DNA of 64,000 nucleotides from Bathynomus jamesi (taxonomy: Eukaryota > Arthropoda > Malacostraca > Isopoda > Cirolanidae), in NCBI GenBank assembly GCA_023014485.1, contig JAJOZX010007470.1, positions 73,501 to 137,500 of the forward strand, given 5' to 3'. The position numbers and the translations under genes were made by a program. Positions 8,406 to 19,956 of the stretch are shown here, piece after piece (the first letter of the stretch is position 1; each line of letters begins with the position of its first letter). The notes beneath the pieces were generated by a model. That model was not told the origin of the DNA. It did not search any database and saw only the letters and a list, made by a program, of their open reading frames with translations.

Positions 8406-9419
8406 GAGAATAATTTCTCTTTCTTTATTGCTTTTCAAAAATGATATACTTGTGCACTGTACTTGAAAGACATTAATATATAATAAGTCTAAATAAAAAT
8501 ACATTTTATTACTTACAAAACTGAATTATTCCATTCTTACTCTTCACTAATACTGGTCCACAATTTAGTATAATATCTTTGCTGTAAATGTAGGCCTACA
8601 TACATTCTAAGAACTAATAAAACACAAATCATGATTATGTTTAGGAAGCAGAGAAGCAAATTGGATTCATTTAAATCATTTTTAACTTTAAAAAAATTAG
8701 CTCCAAAAAATTTATAGGATTGCAGGAGAAGGGGATGGATGGCATTCTAAAAATTCTCTCAGTACCAGTAACTATGACAGAAAGCCCACAACTAGACAAA
8801 CTGCTACAGTCCCTAAAGTTCTGCTATCTTAATTATTCAAATTTAGTTTATTCAAGAGAGTAATTTGGTACAGTGTATCATACTTTCTATCCAGCTATAA
8901 TTATAGCTTAAAATTAAATTTGTACCAGTTAGTTCTTTCATATAGTAGGCATACAACACTACCAATAAATAGGTTAAGTCTATATAAGAGTCCTTGGAGT
9001 TGGGCCTATTGTAGTAATGCTGTGGTGACTGTGTAGGCCATTGTCCCCTGGTTGGCAATGTTTTTGAGTCACTGAGCATCCCTCAAGAACTGTGATAGCC
9101 AAGGTTCACCAAGGGAAGCATATCTTTGGGTACAGTACCAGATAAAGTCCTCTCTCTTTTGAATTGCAATTCTGGGTTCTCTATCAATAGTCTTATTTGG
9201 GTTCTGGATCCTTCTGTTAACTGTACTTACTAAACCTGTTGATTCTACATTGGTTCTCATTCTTAATAACTGAGAACTCTGGAGAAATGCTTATAATTCA
9301 GGTTTGAAACCCTCTCACATTAACTAACTCCCTAAAAGAAAATCTTACTCAGAGTCAGTCCTCATGTTAACTGTATAAACTAGTGCACAAGAATTGCCCA
9401 TCAAGTAGTCAGCTCCACA
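8406..9419. other. No gene seen
   Basis: Several short frames exist (for example minus strand 9069-9260) but none has recognisable domains, splice context or homologues among other sequences in this window. Confidence 0.35.
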
Positions 9420-9545
9420 ATTTTAAAGCTTCAGTACAATAAAACTGAAAAATGACTTGCCATATGATGTGGTGAATAGTAGTAGCTCCTTACTTAGTTT
9501 TAAGAAAAATCTAGATGCACTTTCATGAATGAGAGAGAGAGTTTG
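9420..9545 (+). mobile_element. LINE 3'-end fragment
   Basis: The frame LKNDLPYDVVNSSSLLSFKKNLDALS matches the common last segment of non-LTR reverse transcriptase ORFs (W-N-S-L-P-x-x-V-V-N-A-x-S-x-x-S-F-K-x-x-L-D). Only this tail is present, with the usual 5' truncation. Confidence 0.5.
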
Positions 9546-9784
9546 TAAATTGTAAGTGGTGTACATTCTTACCTTAAGCTATATAGGCTGCTTTGGTAGG
9601 TAGCTCTGTAAATGGGTGCATGTTAATTAGCCAACTTGAGATTGACATTTTGTACAATTTTATTATAAAATATAGCTCATGATTTGGATAATTTGGATAG
9701 ACCCAAGTGGCTTAATATTTTTTAAATGAAATATAATGCAGTGTAACCACTCAGTGTCCAAGAAATGAACTGGATTTTGGCAAT

Positions 9785-10022
9785 ATCCTATTTTGGTGTC
9801 CCAAATTATTCAACCAACCAAAAATAAATGGCACTTGTTTATGTTAATTAGGTTAATTGACTGCCCAGTTAGGTCAACTGTACACCCTTGATGATTGGTT
9901 AGGTTAAGTCTTGCTATTTTCATTAGTTTAAACAAAATTATGACAACCTAACCAATCATCAAGGGTGTACAGTTGACCTAACTGGTTGGTTGAATAACTT
10001 GGGACACCAAAATAGGATATCA
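9785..10022. mobile_element. Palindromic element, TTAACCTAACC family (copy 1)
   Basis: Inverted repeat: ctattttggtgtccca at 9788 pairs with gggacaccaaaatagg near 10010, and cttgatgattggttaggtt with aacctaaccaatcatcaag. The core around the centre (tttcattagtttaaacaaaatt) is the same degenerate hairpin tip that recurs at 10215, 49090, 53790 and 58570. Confidence 0.7.
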
Positions 10023-10129
10023 CCCTGGATTTCTGAGGCAAACAATACAGAAATAATGTAGAATCACAGTTTAGCATCATTTGTTTCTTTTTCAAAATAA
10101 ATGAACCAACCAAAAATAAACAGCACTCC

Positions 10130-10312
10130 AACACTTTCAAATTACTTTTATATTAATTAGGTTAATTGAATGCCCAGTTAGGTCAACTGTATGCCCTTGA
10201 CAATTGGTTAAGTTGTGATATTTTCGTTAAAACTAACGAAAATATCATAACTTAACCTAACCAATCATCAAGGGTGTACACAGTTGACCTACCCACTAGG
10301 CATTCAATTGGG
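10130..10312. mobile_element. Palindromic element, TTAACCTAACC family (copy 2)
   Basis: Arms gatattttcgtt / aacgaaaatatc meet at the centre, and outer arms share tgcccttgacaattgg and ccaatcatcaagggtgta. It lies about 110 bp from copy 1. Confidence 0.7.
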
Positions 10313-10439
10313 TGCTGAGGTCAGGGAATAAGAAAGAACATTACCCCCAATATTTCACAAGATACCTATTTAACAGATTTATTTTATAATGGAGATGAAT
10401 GCATCGACCATTTTCTCTGATGCATAGCAGAATTATATC

Positions 10440-10995
10440 TGCATATGATAAAGGTCATTTCTGGAAAAATGGCACATTTCCCAAGGAAATGAAGGTCATT
10501 TTCAGGTAAATTTATAGTTTCAACCACAACTCTTTTTGAAAAATAAAAATTAGGTTTTCCGGTGGTTTCTGATGCGATTCATCCAAAAATGACATTCATT
10601 TCCATCACAAATTACTCATTTTTATGATTCCCCCCTCCCCCACAATATGGGGGAATGTGTGGGAAATCAGGGTTTTTGAGTCAGGGGGTATCAAAAACGA
10701 GTGATTTGCGACGGAAATGAATGTCATTTTCAGATGAATCACATCAGAAACCAACAGGAAAACCTAGGAACCAAACCTGGTAAATTTGCAGTTTCAGCCC
10801 CAATTCGTTTTGAACATGAAACTTAGTTTTTCCTATGTTTTATGATGCAATTCATTCGAATTTGGCATCCATTTCCGTCGCAAATCACTCGTTTTTGAGA
10901 CCCCCCCCCCCCCCATATCAAAAGCCAAAAACGAGTGATTTGCGTGGAAATGCATGTCAAATTCAAGTGAATCACCTCAAAAAACAAGTTTCATA
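10440..10995. repeat. Two consecutive imperfect palindromes with (C)n / (G)n tips
   Basis: The first pairs gatgcgattcatccaaaaatg with catt-ttcagatgaatcacatc around a gggggaatgtg centre. The second pairs cgtcgcaaatcactcgttttt with aaaacgagtgatttgcg around a run of C. Both share words and are related fold-back units. No coding content. Confidence 0.6.
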
Positions 10996-11084
10996 ACCCA
11001 ATCCAACTCAATCCAATTCAGTGGATTGAGTTGGGATGGGTTATGATGGAGTGAAGATAAATGATTCCTTCAGAATCCAGCCGT

Positions 11085-11178
11085 AAATTAGTTTAAAAAA
11101 TAAATCGTTAAACTAACGAAAATATCATGACTTAACCTAACCAATCATCAAGGGTGTACAGTTGCCCTAACCGGGCAT
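11085..11178. mobile_element. Half of a TTAACCTAACC palindrome leading into the minisatellite
   Basis: aacgaaaatatcatgactta, aacctaaccaatcatcaagg and the gtgtacagttg word match the right arm of the palindromic family. The expected next arm segment (cctaaccgggcattcaattaac) is where the minisatellite starts. Confidence 0.65.
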
Positions 11179-11645
11179 TCAATTGACTTAACCAGGAGGC
11201 ATTCAATTGACTTAACCAGGAGGCATTCAATTGACTTAACCAGGAGGCATTCAATTGACTTAACCAGGAGGCATTCAATTGACTTAACCAGGAGGCATTC
11301 AATTGACTTAACCAGGAGGCATTCAATTGACTTAACCAGGAGGCATTCAATTGACTTAACCAGGAGGCATTCAATTGACTTAACCAGGAGGCATTCAATT
11401 GACTTAACCAGGAGGCATTCAATTGACCTAACCAGGAGGCATTCAATTGACCTAACCAGGAGGCATTCAATTGACCTAACCAGGAGGCATTCAATTGACC
11501 TAACCAGGAGGCATTCAATTGACCTAACCAGGAGGCATTCAATTGACCTAACCAGGAGGCATTCAATTGACCTAACCAGGAGGCATTCAATTGACCTAAC
11601 CAGGAGGCATTCAATTGACCTAACCAGGCATTCAATTGACCTAAC
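11170..11645. repeat. 24-bp minisatellite, about 20 copies in two homogeneous blocks
   Basis: The unit is ggcattcaattgacttaacc plus agga. About the first ten units carry cttaacc and the following ten carry cctaacc, with an abrupt switch near 11425. Because 24 is a multiple of three it gives an open minus-strand frame of repeated WLGQLNAS / WLSQLNAS octapeptides. There is no start context, splice signal or unique sequence to suggest real coding. Confidence 0.95.
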
Positions 11646-12225
11646 GAGTCAATGTTATTCTTAAAAAATTTATGAATCACTTCAAACGGAGTAAGAGCAC
11701 AACCTTCACACACTGTACCCTAGCCCTGTTCAAAAATCAACTTTTTCTTATTTTCATAGGTTTCTGTACTTTTTCCCATGCTTTTTGACCTGAAAAGGCC
11801 GAAAATCACAACCATTTTGACCTAGGTTGTTGGGAAGCATTGCTGCATGGAGCTTTAAGTTTTCGGCCTTGAAATCAGCCAAAAGCACCAGTTCCGGGGT
11901 CCCTTGTATCATGTTTTGCACTATAACTTTTTATCTAACCAAGATAGAGCAACAAAATAGGCACCAAATTAGTGTTTTTAATCCTCTTTCTAACTTATAC
12001 AATTATGATAGTCTTGGAACAAGAAATGGCACATTGGTACATACAAAGATTTCAGAAATATCACAAAATTCGTTTTCTCACACTCAAGGCAGACAAGGCG
12101 CCTTATTCATGATACAAATTTGAGATTAACATTTTGTCACAAGTCTAATCGATCAAGAAGTGAAAGCATTACATGATGATTAATTTCATAATGACATTTA
12201 CACAGTCAGTTGTTGAGAGTTTGTT

Positions 12226-15200
12226 TCTTGAAGCTGTAAAAGGCGTCTGTTGAACTCCACAGCTTAAAGGAGATAGTCCCTTTGCTTGGCATCTGTTGTT
12301 ATGACATTTGCAAAGTCACTCATCATCTTGACACCACGTTCAGCAATGTCATTCACCACTTTCAGATTCTTAACATAGTCCATTGCTTTTCTGTAGTCCT
12401 CATTCTGTGGCCAAGACGTGACAGGTTCCAGAAGCCACTCGGATCCAATGTTCAGTGTGTCCAGCAGGAAATGTGATTCTGGGCCAATGAGATCAACCAG
12501 GGTGGTCTTAGCTGTGACTCTCTGGAATAGAGGCTTTCCTGTTCTGAAGCTGTCTGGCTTCTCAGTGGCATGTAACTGGGCAGCAATGTCGTGCTTCAAT
12601 GTGTCACTCAATCTACTGCTGAACAGGGCAAATGGCACGACTTCCTGCGTCAGGTACCATTTGTGGTTTTCCATCTTATTAAGTACTGCATCAGCAAGCT
12701 CTGGGTCAGTTTTCTTGTACTTCAACATGTCCTGGATTAGACTTAGATCATTCACGGGAGCATCTGCAGCAGACATTGACATCATCTATACAAGAGTGTA
12801 GAACAGCGCAAGGAAGGTGTTGAGTCTTTCCAGCTTTGATACAGTGTCTTCGTCGTACTCAAGTTGATCTGCAAACATCAGCATTTTCATGGAGTACAGG
12901 TTTCTGGCCATCCATCTGGCCTGATGAATGGCGCCTGGTCGACTCCAGTGAATACCTCGAGGAGGCGTTCCTCCAAGAACAATGACTGTCAGTTCAGCCA
13001 TTTCCCTGTAGTCGGCTCTTGGAAGCCTTTCTGCTGTTAGAATGTCTTGGAGTATTTCTTCACTGTTCTTCTTCTTCTTTTCCTTCAGCCATTTGCTGTT
13101 GATAGCCAGCATCTTTGGGTTTTCCTTGGACAAGTCCGTCCAAACATCCTTCAGATGCTCAAACCAGGGATTATCTGGCCCCTTCACCTTCCCAAACAGC
13201 TTCTCCCAAACTGCTCCTACTAGGATTTCCAGGATGTGATGTCGACAGGCCAGATAAAACACCTTTTTGTTCAGCATTTTCTCTAGCAGTTTGGCAGCTC
13301 CTCTGTGAACTCCACTGTTACTGGATGTAGTGTCAAAAACAAGGGCAGTAACATTATCCGTAAGTTCCCATGTCTCCAGTAAATCCATTGAAGCCTCAGC
13401 CTGAGCTGTGCCAGAAGAATTGTCGATGACAGGTACTCCCAATAACTTTCCTTCAGTGTATGAAGGTGGACCAGACACTAGCACAGCTAAAGTCTCTGAG
13501 GTACTTCCAGGTTCACTGCCCAAGACATCTTTGAGCAACTTTCTATCCCAGGGTAAGGCAGCGTACTGTGGGGGGTTTTCACAAAACTTGGACATGTGAC
13601 TCTGGCTGATATTATACCTGGACAGCATTCTGTTGCGACGTGTTGTTGAGGTTGAGATGACGAAGTTATCCAGATCAGCCCCTGCAGCTTTCAAGGTGGC
13701 AGAAACCATGGCAGTAACTTGATTGTCTGATAAACCAAGACGATCAGCTGTATTGCAGATGACATCACATTCCATGACCTTCCTTGGAAATGTCAGTCAC
13801 ACTAGTCACAGTGTCTTGATGGTGAGAACATCCAGGACGAGGCTGATGGTAATCCATGTCCTCTGTGTTAGCGTCGTTGTCAGTTGAGTCACCCCAGGTA
13901 ATGTCATCCACATGAACAACTGCCTCTTGTTCTGCTGCAGCTGTAAAATAGTACAACATGTTAAGACAGTAATTGTTAAGTACATGCTAAATATCGCAAT
14001 GGAATAAAACTTAAAACTTTTTGTAACGTTCAAAGTAATTAGTTTTACCTTGTTCTTGTCTATGCTGCAGTCTTTCATTCCTCGCTGCTTGCTGCAGGGA
14101 TCTTGTCTCAAAAATCTTGTCATGACCAGACATATGACCTTTCCTCTCAGTCTTTTGGTCTTCGTAGAACCTGATATCCTCATCTTTCTTCTCTCTGGAT
14201 AACAGTCTGTTGTTCTGTATTTCCTGGATTGCATCTGGAGCTCCTATATCGAACAGGCTGTCTAATTCCAGCACAAATGCTCCTCTTTTTCCTCCAGGGT
14301 TACTTGCTCTTCCTTTGCTTTTCACCAGAGCACAATGTTTCTCATGTAGTTTCATGAAGAGCTTCATTGCGTTGTACTTGGTCATTGTCTTGATCCTAGC
14401 CATCTGCCAGAATGGGATGCTAGATTCAACTGTTTCATATGCAAGGTCTTGAACCATGGGCCTCCCTGCATTTTCCGGTAAATTCTGAAGAGTAAGGAAA
14501 TACTGGAGCACCTGTCTGTTGGTGGGAAGTTGGGAACCACTGATAAAAGCTGAAGGGTATCCAATAGGGTGGATCGATTTTACATTTTTTTCAATTTCCA
14601 TATTCTAATAGAGACAAAAACTTGCACATGCATGAGAAAATAGCCTCTGCAAAATCTTAGCTTAATAGGTAATCATCTTCTGCCCCCGGCAGAGCGATGA
14701 AAATCATATTTTAGTAGTCAAAAACGTATTTTTCTTATAATTTTTAAAATATAAAATTTTGCGTGTGTGTTATTTCATGCCTAAGCAACGATATAAATGC
14801 TATGGGAAATATATAAATGCATTATTTAAGACAAAGAGCCGATCTGAAAATATGTATATTTTATACATATTTTCAGATCGGCTCTTTGTCTTAAATAATG
14901 CATTTATATATTTCCCATAGCATTTATATCGTTGCTTAGGCATGAAATAACACACACGCAAAATTTTATATTTTAAAAATTATAAGAAAAATACATTTTT
15001 GACTACTAAAATATGATTTTCATCGCTCTGCCGGGGGCAGAAGATGATTACCTATTATGCTAAGATTTTGCAGAGGCTATTTCCTCATGCATGCGCAAGT
15101 TTTTGTCTCTATTAGAATATGGAAATCGAAAAAAATGTAAAATTGATCCACCCTAGTATCCAACCAGGAAAGTTTCAGTGAGAGATCTGGTAGATGGCCC

Positions 15201-15290
15201 AGTTGACACCTGCCTGTAGACAGTACGTGGAGGTTCTGAGATATCAACTGTGCACCCACGGAGCTCCCTCAGCTCCTTGCTTAATGCCAT
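12226..15290 (-). pseudogene. Transposase-like protein of the unclassified transposon, copy A (broken)
   Basis: Segments in order are an N-terminal exon (ATG 15290) interrupted by the MITE 14565-15155, a 108-bp intron 13941-14048, then the main exon. The catalytic-looking region contains VPVIDNSSGTAQAEAS, ALVFDTTSSNSG and YLACRHHILE. The C-x-x-H in that last string recalls hAT and MULE RNase H-fold transposases. Defects in this copy are the MITE, a 2-nt loss near 13789 (VTDIS instead of VTLTF), TGG to TAG at 12786-12788 (copy B has Trp), and a frameshift near 12240 before the end. Its function is inferred as transposition; homology was not tested. Confidence 0.7.
14565..15155. mobile_element. 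591-bp near-perfect palindromic MITE with 8-bp TSD
   Basis: Starts TAGGGTGGATC and ends GATCCACCCTA. The arms match almost fully to the centre near 14860. Flanked by GTATCCAA at 14557-14564 and 15156-15163. Copy B of the host transposon has the unoccupied site (gggtatccaaccagg near 36435), which proves the boundaries and the duplication. The 8-bp TSD and TAGGG terminus suggest hAT type. It contains no ORF. Confidence 0.92.
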
Positions 15291-15686
15291 TGTGAAGTTG
15301 TAACTTGTAGATGGTTTTCTAGATTCTGATTGAGTTTCTGTTATTTCCTGAAAAATGATAGATAATTATTATTATTATTATTATTAATTATTATTTATTT
15401 ATTATTATTATTATTATTTATAAATTTTATGCTCTTTCATTTGATACCTAATTTGTTGCTCTATCTTGTTTAGATCAAAAGTTAAAGTGCAAAACATAAT
15501 TCAAGGGACCCTGGAATTGGCGCTTTGGCCAATTTCAAGGCAGAAAATTTAAAGCTCCATGCGGCAATGCTTCCCAACATCCTAGGTCAAAATAGTTGTG
15601 ATTTTCGGCTTTTTCAGGTCAAAAAGCATGGGAAAATGTACAGAAACCTATGAAAATAAGAAAAAGTTGATTTTTGAACAGGCCTA

Positions 15687-15819
15687 CTGAACATGGCTAG
15701 ACTGAGACAATATGGTAGACCAAAAATTATTATATTTATTATCTCCATTATTATCCATTTGCGATGGAAGTGGTATTAGAGAAAGTGGTAATTATTCGTT
15801 TTAGTGCTTTTTCTCCTTT
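15687..15819. other. Short spacer, nothing seen
   Basis: Unassigned sequence between copy A and the palindrome at 15820. Confidence 0.4.
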
Positions 15820-16016
15820 CTGAACCAAAACATATTTTTCTGGTATTTTTTGGTGTGATTTGTTCAAATCTGACTTCGTTTTCTTTGGGAAATAAGCCAT
15901 TTTTTAGAAATTTTAAAATTGAAAATTTCTCAAAAATGGCTCATTTCCCAAAGAAACGAAGTTCAGATTTGAACAAATCACACCAAAAAACACCAGAAAA
16001 ATGTGTTTTGGTTCAG
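15820..16016. repeat. 197-bp imperfect palindrome
   Basis: ctgaaccaaaacatatttttctgg pairs with ccagaaaaatgtgttttggttcag, and the arms continue through tgatttgttcaaatctgac to a short A/T loop near 15918. It abuts a short (CCTAA)n tract. No coding content; probably a fold-back MITE. Confidence 0.75.
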
Positions 16017-16054
16017 ACCTGACCTAACCTAACCTAACCTAACTTAACCTAAAC
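16017..16054. repeat. Interstitial telomere-like (CCTAA)n
   Basis: gacctaacctaacctaacctaac then degenerate ttaacctaaac. CCTAA/TTAGG is the usual arthropod telomere unit. The tract is short and interstitial. Confidence 0.7.
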
Positions 16055-18990
16055 TAACCCGCATTTTTTCGCAATTTCTAACCTTCAATAGCAGCATTCG
16101 GGTGTTTATACAAATGAGCGGCGACCAACAGGAATAAATAGACAATTTTGCCAGGCCCACAAATTTGAACTTGTTGGCCTAGGCCACCCTAGCCAATGCT
16201 CACAGACATCAAAGCAAAAACTCCTCCAATTAACTGCACTTTCGAAAGCCAACGCTAAATAGAGCTGTGCATCTAGCTTTGTCAAGAATAACCCAACGTA
16301 CAATAAGTTTTGCCACAGTTTGAGGTGGGATTTTTCAACCTACGTGCCTTTTCGACGGGAAACAGAGAAGGAACACTTTTTTTTTCTGCCACGCTCGTCC
16401 CTAGTCAATCTTGTGCAATAATAATAATGTACGTCTCTGATTGGTCAGATAAGGTCACGTGAAACAAAAGCCAGATTTAATTGGCTGATTTGACCTATGT
16501 TTCCTAATTTTGCCATGAGATGTCTCCCCATAAAACTGGAGGATGACGATTGGTTAAATTTTTATAGCGTTAAGAGCTAAACACTTGGTCAATGGCCTAT
16601 AATAACTGCTTTTTACGTCTAAATTTTTTTTTTTTTTCCATAAAAAATAATTATTACATTTCCTTGATTTTTATCAGTTTCCCTGAGGTTTCAAGGTATC
16701 CTGAATATGAATTTATATGTTAAATTGTCATAGAATGTCTCCTATCGAAAACGAACAAAGCATTAAAACAAATATTAACCGAAAAAGTTGTCCAAAATGA
16801 AGATACAGCTAAACACATCAAATATACAGTAATCAAGTTGTGGTTGAAACTATAATAATACCCATTTTCAAACGGTATCCATCAACTTACTAAAAACATG
16901 TTTTTAATTCATTAGTGAGATGCGTGTTAAAACGAATAATAATCAATAATTTAACCATGGATTCTATACTTACGCTGGTTAATATTCAGTAAATGCTATG
17001 ACTTGCATTTCTAGTGTAATTTGCTGCACTAACCTAACAGGTCATGGCATTTACTGCATATTAACCCAAACCTAACCCCGAGTGGATTGAAAGGTAATCA
17101 ATGTCTAATATAGGTCACCCTGCCTAATATAATAGTTTTCACTTTACATACCTAGTCCCAGTGGCAAGCCTCCTGGACTCCTGTGAATGTGATTATCCAC
17201 TGGGGTTACTGGGGTTACTACTTATCCCTGTAATTAAGTTTGAACCATACCTAGATGATTAATCAACCTGTAAGGCTCAATGGATTCTGTAGTTCCAGAT
17301 AAGTCTGGTCCACACTGGTTATAGTTTTCACGTTCCAAATTTTCGTCGCGTTTTTATGGTAAAAGTTCTCGCGAAAACGCGTCGGAAAATTTAACCAGAT
17401 TTTGCAATCTGTGAAAAAGCGGCCTGAGTAACAAATTAGGTCTATGATCAAGCACTATCTTAGGCTCACTTCAGCTGAAGAACAAACTCCATTTACACTC
17501 TCAAATTATCATACCATCATCTAGGTCTTAACTAGTTACGGTGCGACATTAAGAAAATAGCAATTTACTTTGAATGAATGAACACGAAAAACGGTAATTC
17601 TGCGACTTTTAAATCATATCATTTTCTTCTTTTCTCAAACAGAACACCAATCAAAGCCTACATATGGAGTTTTATTATAAAGGTTCATTTCATTGAACTC
17701 GCAGCGCCCTCTGAAGTAATCTATACAAAATGCAAATTCCATTGATTTTCCGACCAACCTGTTTCGTTATAATAACATACAGACTGAAGGAAACAAGAAC
17801 AATGTAACTTTTTATTACTTTTCGAGAGATAAAACGTTGTGTCGAATATGGTGATCGTTAAATTGTAAACGTATTTCTAGGTTTTCGTATGACAGTTCAT
17901 GAATGAAATGGGGTGACTTAGTAGTTATATTAGATGGTGATATTTTGAGTTACACACCCAAAGACAGTGAGACCCAATTTGTGAAGCTGCACTCAAAATC
18001 CAAGTGGCAGATGTTAAGGTCTCACCAAAGCTTACCTACAGTATATTTAGTCGGTTCACGCTTGCTTTAACATGTAAATAACAAAATTCCAGAATCCATA
18101 TGCTGTTTGGAGACAGCGTTCATAATAACTTAGTAATATGTTACGTTAGGTTTGGTTAGTAGTTATGGACTCTGTCTCTGAAGTGCATCTGGATTCTAGA
18201 ATATTACCGATGTAAATAACTTCAGATAAACGATTTTTTAAGAAAAACTTTTAAGGCAGACAGTATTTCCATCGTCGGTTGTTTATTGTCATGCTTCGGT
18301 ATCAGCTTTGAACCCCAAAAATACACTTCAAATCAAACGTTTGTTTTAAGTGTGAAATTAGAGTAACTGTAGCTTATTCGTGGTAAGTAAATGAGTTAGG
18401 ATATTAGTTAATCGCTTTGGAGAGTAACTCAGTTACCTATCAAGACAGTAAGTAGTGCGTAAACTCGGAGGCGTGCCCCCAAGAAGGAGGAGCGCGATTA
18501 GATTTATAACCAGTCACAAAAGCGGAGATGAATGACATAAAATGAAAATAAAATGAGTTGTTGTTGTTATTTAAGCAAAACGTTTTGTTGAGGGAGGTCC
18601 CGGAAACCCGGGACTCATCCCTGTTTGCGCCACTGGTAACATTCACAATACTATCTGGATGCAGACATGGTTTCCTCATTTTAGGTAGTATATGATATTA
18701 GAAGGTGTTCAGCTTTGAAAGGAGAATCACTTTATCCAGTCGAAAAAATGGATACAAAGTTATTTGATCTTGGCTGATTTGTACATATTCTTCAAATAAA
18801 GTGTTTTGCTTTTGCTTCATTCTCTTTGGAAAACGCAACATTTCTATTTCAAGCGGTGGGTCCACTGCATGAAAAAACTTTTATCTACACTGAGAGTTTG
18901 TCAACATTCACTATCACATACGAAGAACATAACATGGAGACATGGCATGTGCTGAAAGCAAGATTGTCAGTAATAGAAGTGTTGATAGCA
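16055..18990. other. Low-repeat stretch, no gene confirmed
   Basis: About 2.9 kb with few recognisable repeats. 16440-16600 holds two attgg-type CCAAT boxes and a CACGTG, which could belong to a promoter, but no first exon could be tied to them. 18595-18640 resembles a hAT-type terminus on the minus strand (CAGTGGCGCAAACAGGG) without a partner end. Short frames here show no family features. Confidence 0.3.
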
Positions 18991-19111
18991 TAAACATGGA
19001 GTTACTTACAATAGAAAGGAGTTACTGGGAGTATGTTCTAACAAGAATTATTTCTATTTGTTATTTGGCTGTACGGAATCTCTCTCTCTCTCTCTCTTTA
19101 TATATATATAT

Positions 19112-19380
19112 GCACCTCGGTGGTGTAGTGGTTAGCATCGCTGACTACAAATCCATCGGGACCTGGTGACGGCAGGCGGCGCACAGCAAAACACGGCTGT
19201 TCATCCCTCCATACAATAAAAAAAATTGGTTGGTAGATAAGTGGATACCCTGGGGGCCTGGGTAATCTAGTGGTTAAGACGCTGGGCTGCAGGTCTAAGG
19301 TGGAATGACAGGTCTAAGGTGGAGTGACAAGCTTGACCTTCGTCAGAATGAACAATTCGGGTGGAAGCAAAACCAAGGCA
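19112..19380 (+). mobile_element. Dimeric tRNA-derived SINE, internally deleted copy
   Basis: The 5' monomer has an A box (TGGTGTAGTGGTTAGC). The second monomer begins near 19260 with its own A-box-like TCTAGTGGTTAAGACGCTGG. The 3' end gcttgaccttcgtcagaatg...cggg is the same as in the copies at 39321-40232 and 45695-45985. Both monomers have lost sequence in the B-box regions. It ends in (TA)n. Transcription by pol III is the expected mode; mobility would depend on a LINE partner (inference). Confidence 0.8.
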
Positions 19381-19554
19381 TATATATATGTATATATATT
19401 AAAAGATTTATTTAAATGAAAGACAAGAATTCACGATGAGGAACAAAAACTGTTAATACGATAAACTGGAGAATATTTGCTTATGTGATATCACAGTTTA
19501 GTTTTGAATTTTGCAGTTTGCTAATTTTAGCCACTGAACATACAGTAAACTCAA

Positions 19555-19560
<6 letters not shown>

Positions 19561-19604
<44 letters not shown>
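19561..19604. repeat. (TA)n microsatellite
   Basis: Pure TA immediately left of a PLE palindrome. Confidence 0.97.
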
Positions 19605-19609
<5 letters not shown>

Positions 19610-19610
<1 letters not shown>

Positions 19611-19760
19611 AAATCACAAAATAACACGTGACCTTATTAATAAGCAAACAACCACAGGGAAAAGGAAACACAAAGTCCGAGCGCTTTCGTGATAATGTGA
19701 ATATATCACGAAAGCGCTCGGACTTTGTGTTTCCTTTTCCCTGTGGTTGTTTGCTTATAT
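19610..19760. mobile_element. PLE terminal palindrome (type 2)
   Basis: The left arm ttaataagcaaacaaccacagg...gtccgagcgctttcgtgat and right arm atcacgaaagcgctcggac...ctgtggttgtttgctta are exact inverses around gtgaatat. It is the same family as 46044-46260 and 59517-59745. In this copy the centre is shortened so that only the stem II and GAAA part of the hammerhead-like motif is left. Confidence 0.75.
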
Positions 19761-19765
19761 ATATA

Positions 19766-19798
<33 letters not shown>

Positions 19799-19799
19799 A

Positions 19800-19956
19800 C
19801 AAATAATCAAATAATAAAACCAGCACTTGATAAAACATCTTGTTTAATCAATCGCGACAGTTTCGGAGCAGACTTATTTGTTATAACTTATAAGACTCAA
19901 GACTGCTTCTCAGAGGACAAGGCTATTGCTAATATATATATATACTGTATAATACA
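19800..19956. other. Unassigned sequence between (TA)n tracts
   Basis: Contains aaaccagcacttgataaaac and cgcgacagtttcgg words resembling PLE ends in general style, but no second copy was found in the window. Confidence 0.25.

Larger units (their letters stand above)
11721..15686 (-). mobile_element. Unclassified DNA transposon, copy A (long TIRs, split by a MITE)
   Basis: The left TIR begins TAGCCCTGTTCAAAAATC and the right end is its inverse, ending GAACAGGCCTA. Similarity runs about 245 bp inward. The length is 3966 bp, or 3367 bp without the nested 591-bp MITE and its duplication, nearly the same as copy B at 33602-36976 (3375 bp). It encodes a spliced transposase-like gene on the minus strand. 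No target duplication is seen here (left actgtaccc, right ctgaacatg), so one flank may have been rearranged. The superfamily was not recognised. Confidence 0.8.

Noticed and set aside
11170..11645. Regular repeats resembling a CRISPR array
   Set aside because: Units are contiguous with no variable spacers, and the genome is eukaryotic.
11132..11713. 193-residue open frame of WLGQLNAS repeats
   Set aside because: It is produced by a 24-bp minisatellite whose period is divisible by three; there is no unique sequence, start context or splice signal.
12418..12801. Plus-strand 127-residue frame opposite the transposase (also 34301-34684)
   Set aside because: Antisense shadow of the well-supported minus-strand transposase; conserved only because both transposon copies are.
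16440..16600. CCAAT boxes and an E-box as a promoter
   Set aside because: No first exon, transcription start or neighbouring gene could be tied to them; such words are common by chance.
18595..18645. hAT-like terminus CAGTGGCGCAAACAGGG
   Set aside because: Partner end and target duplication were not found, so it is only mentioned within the low-repeat region.
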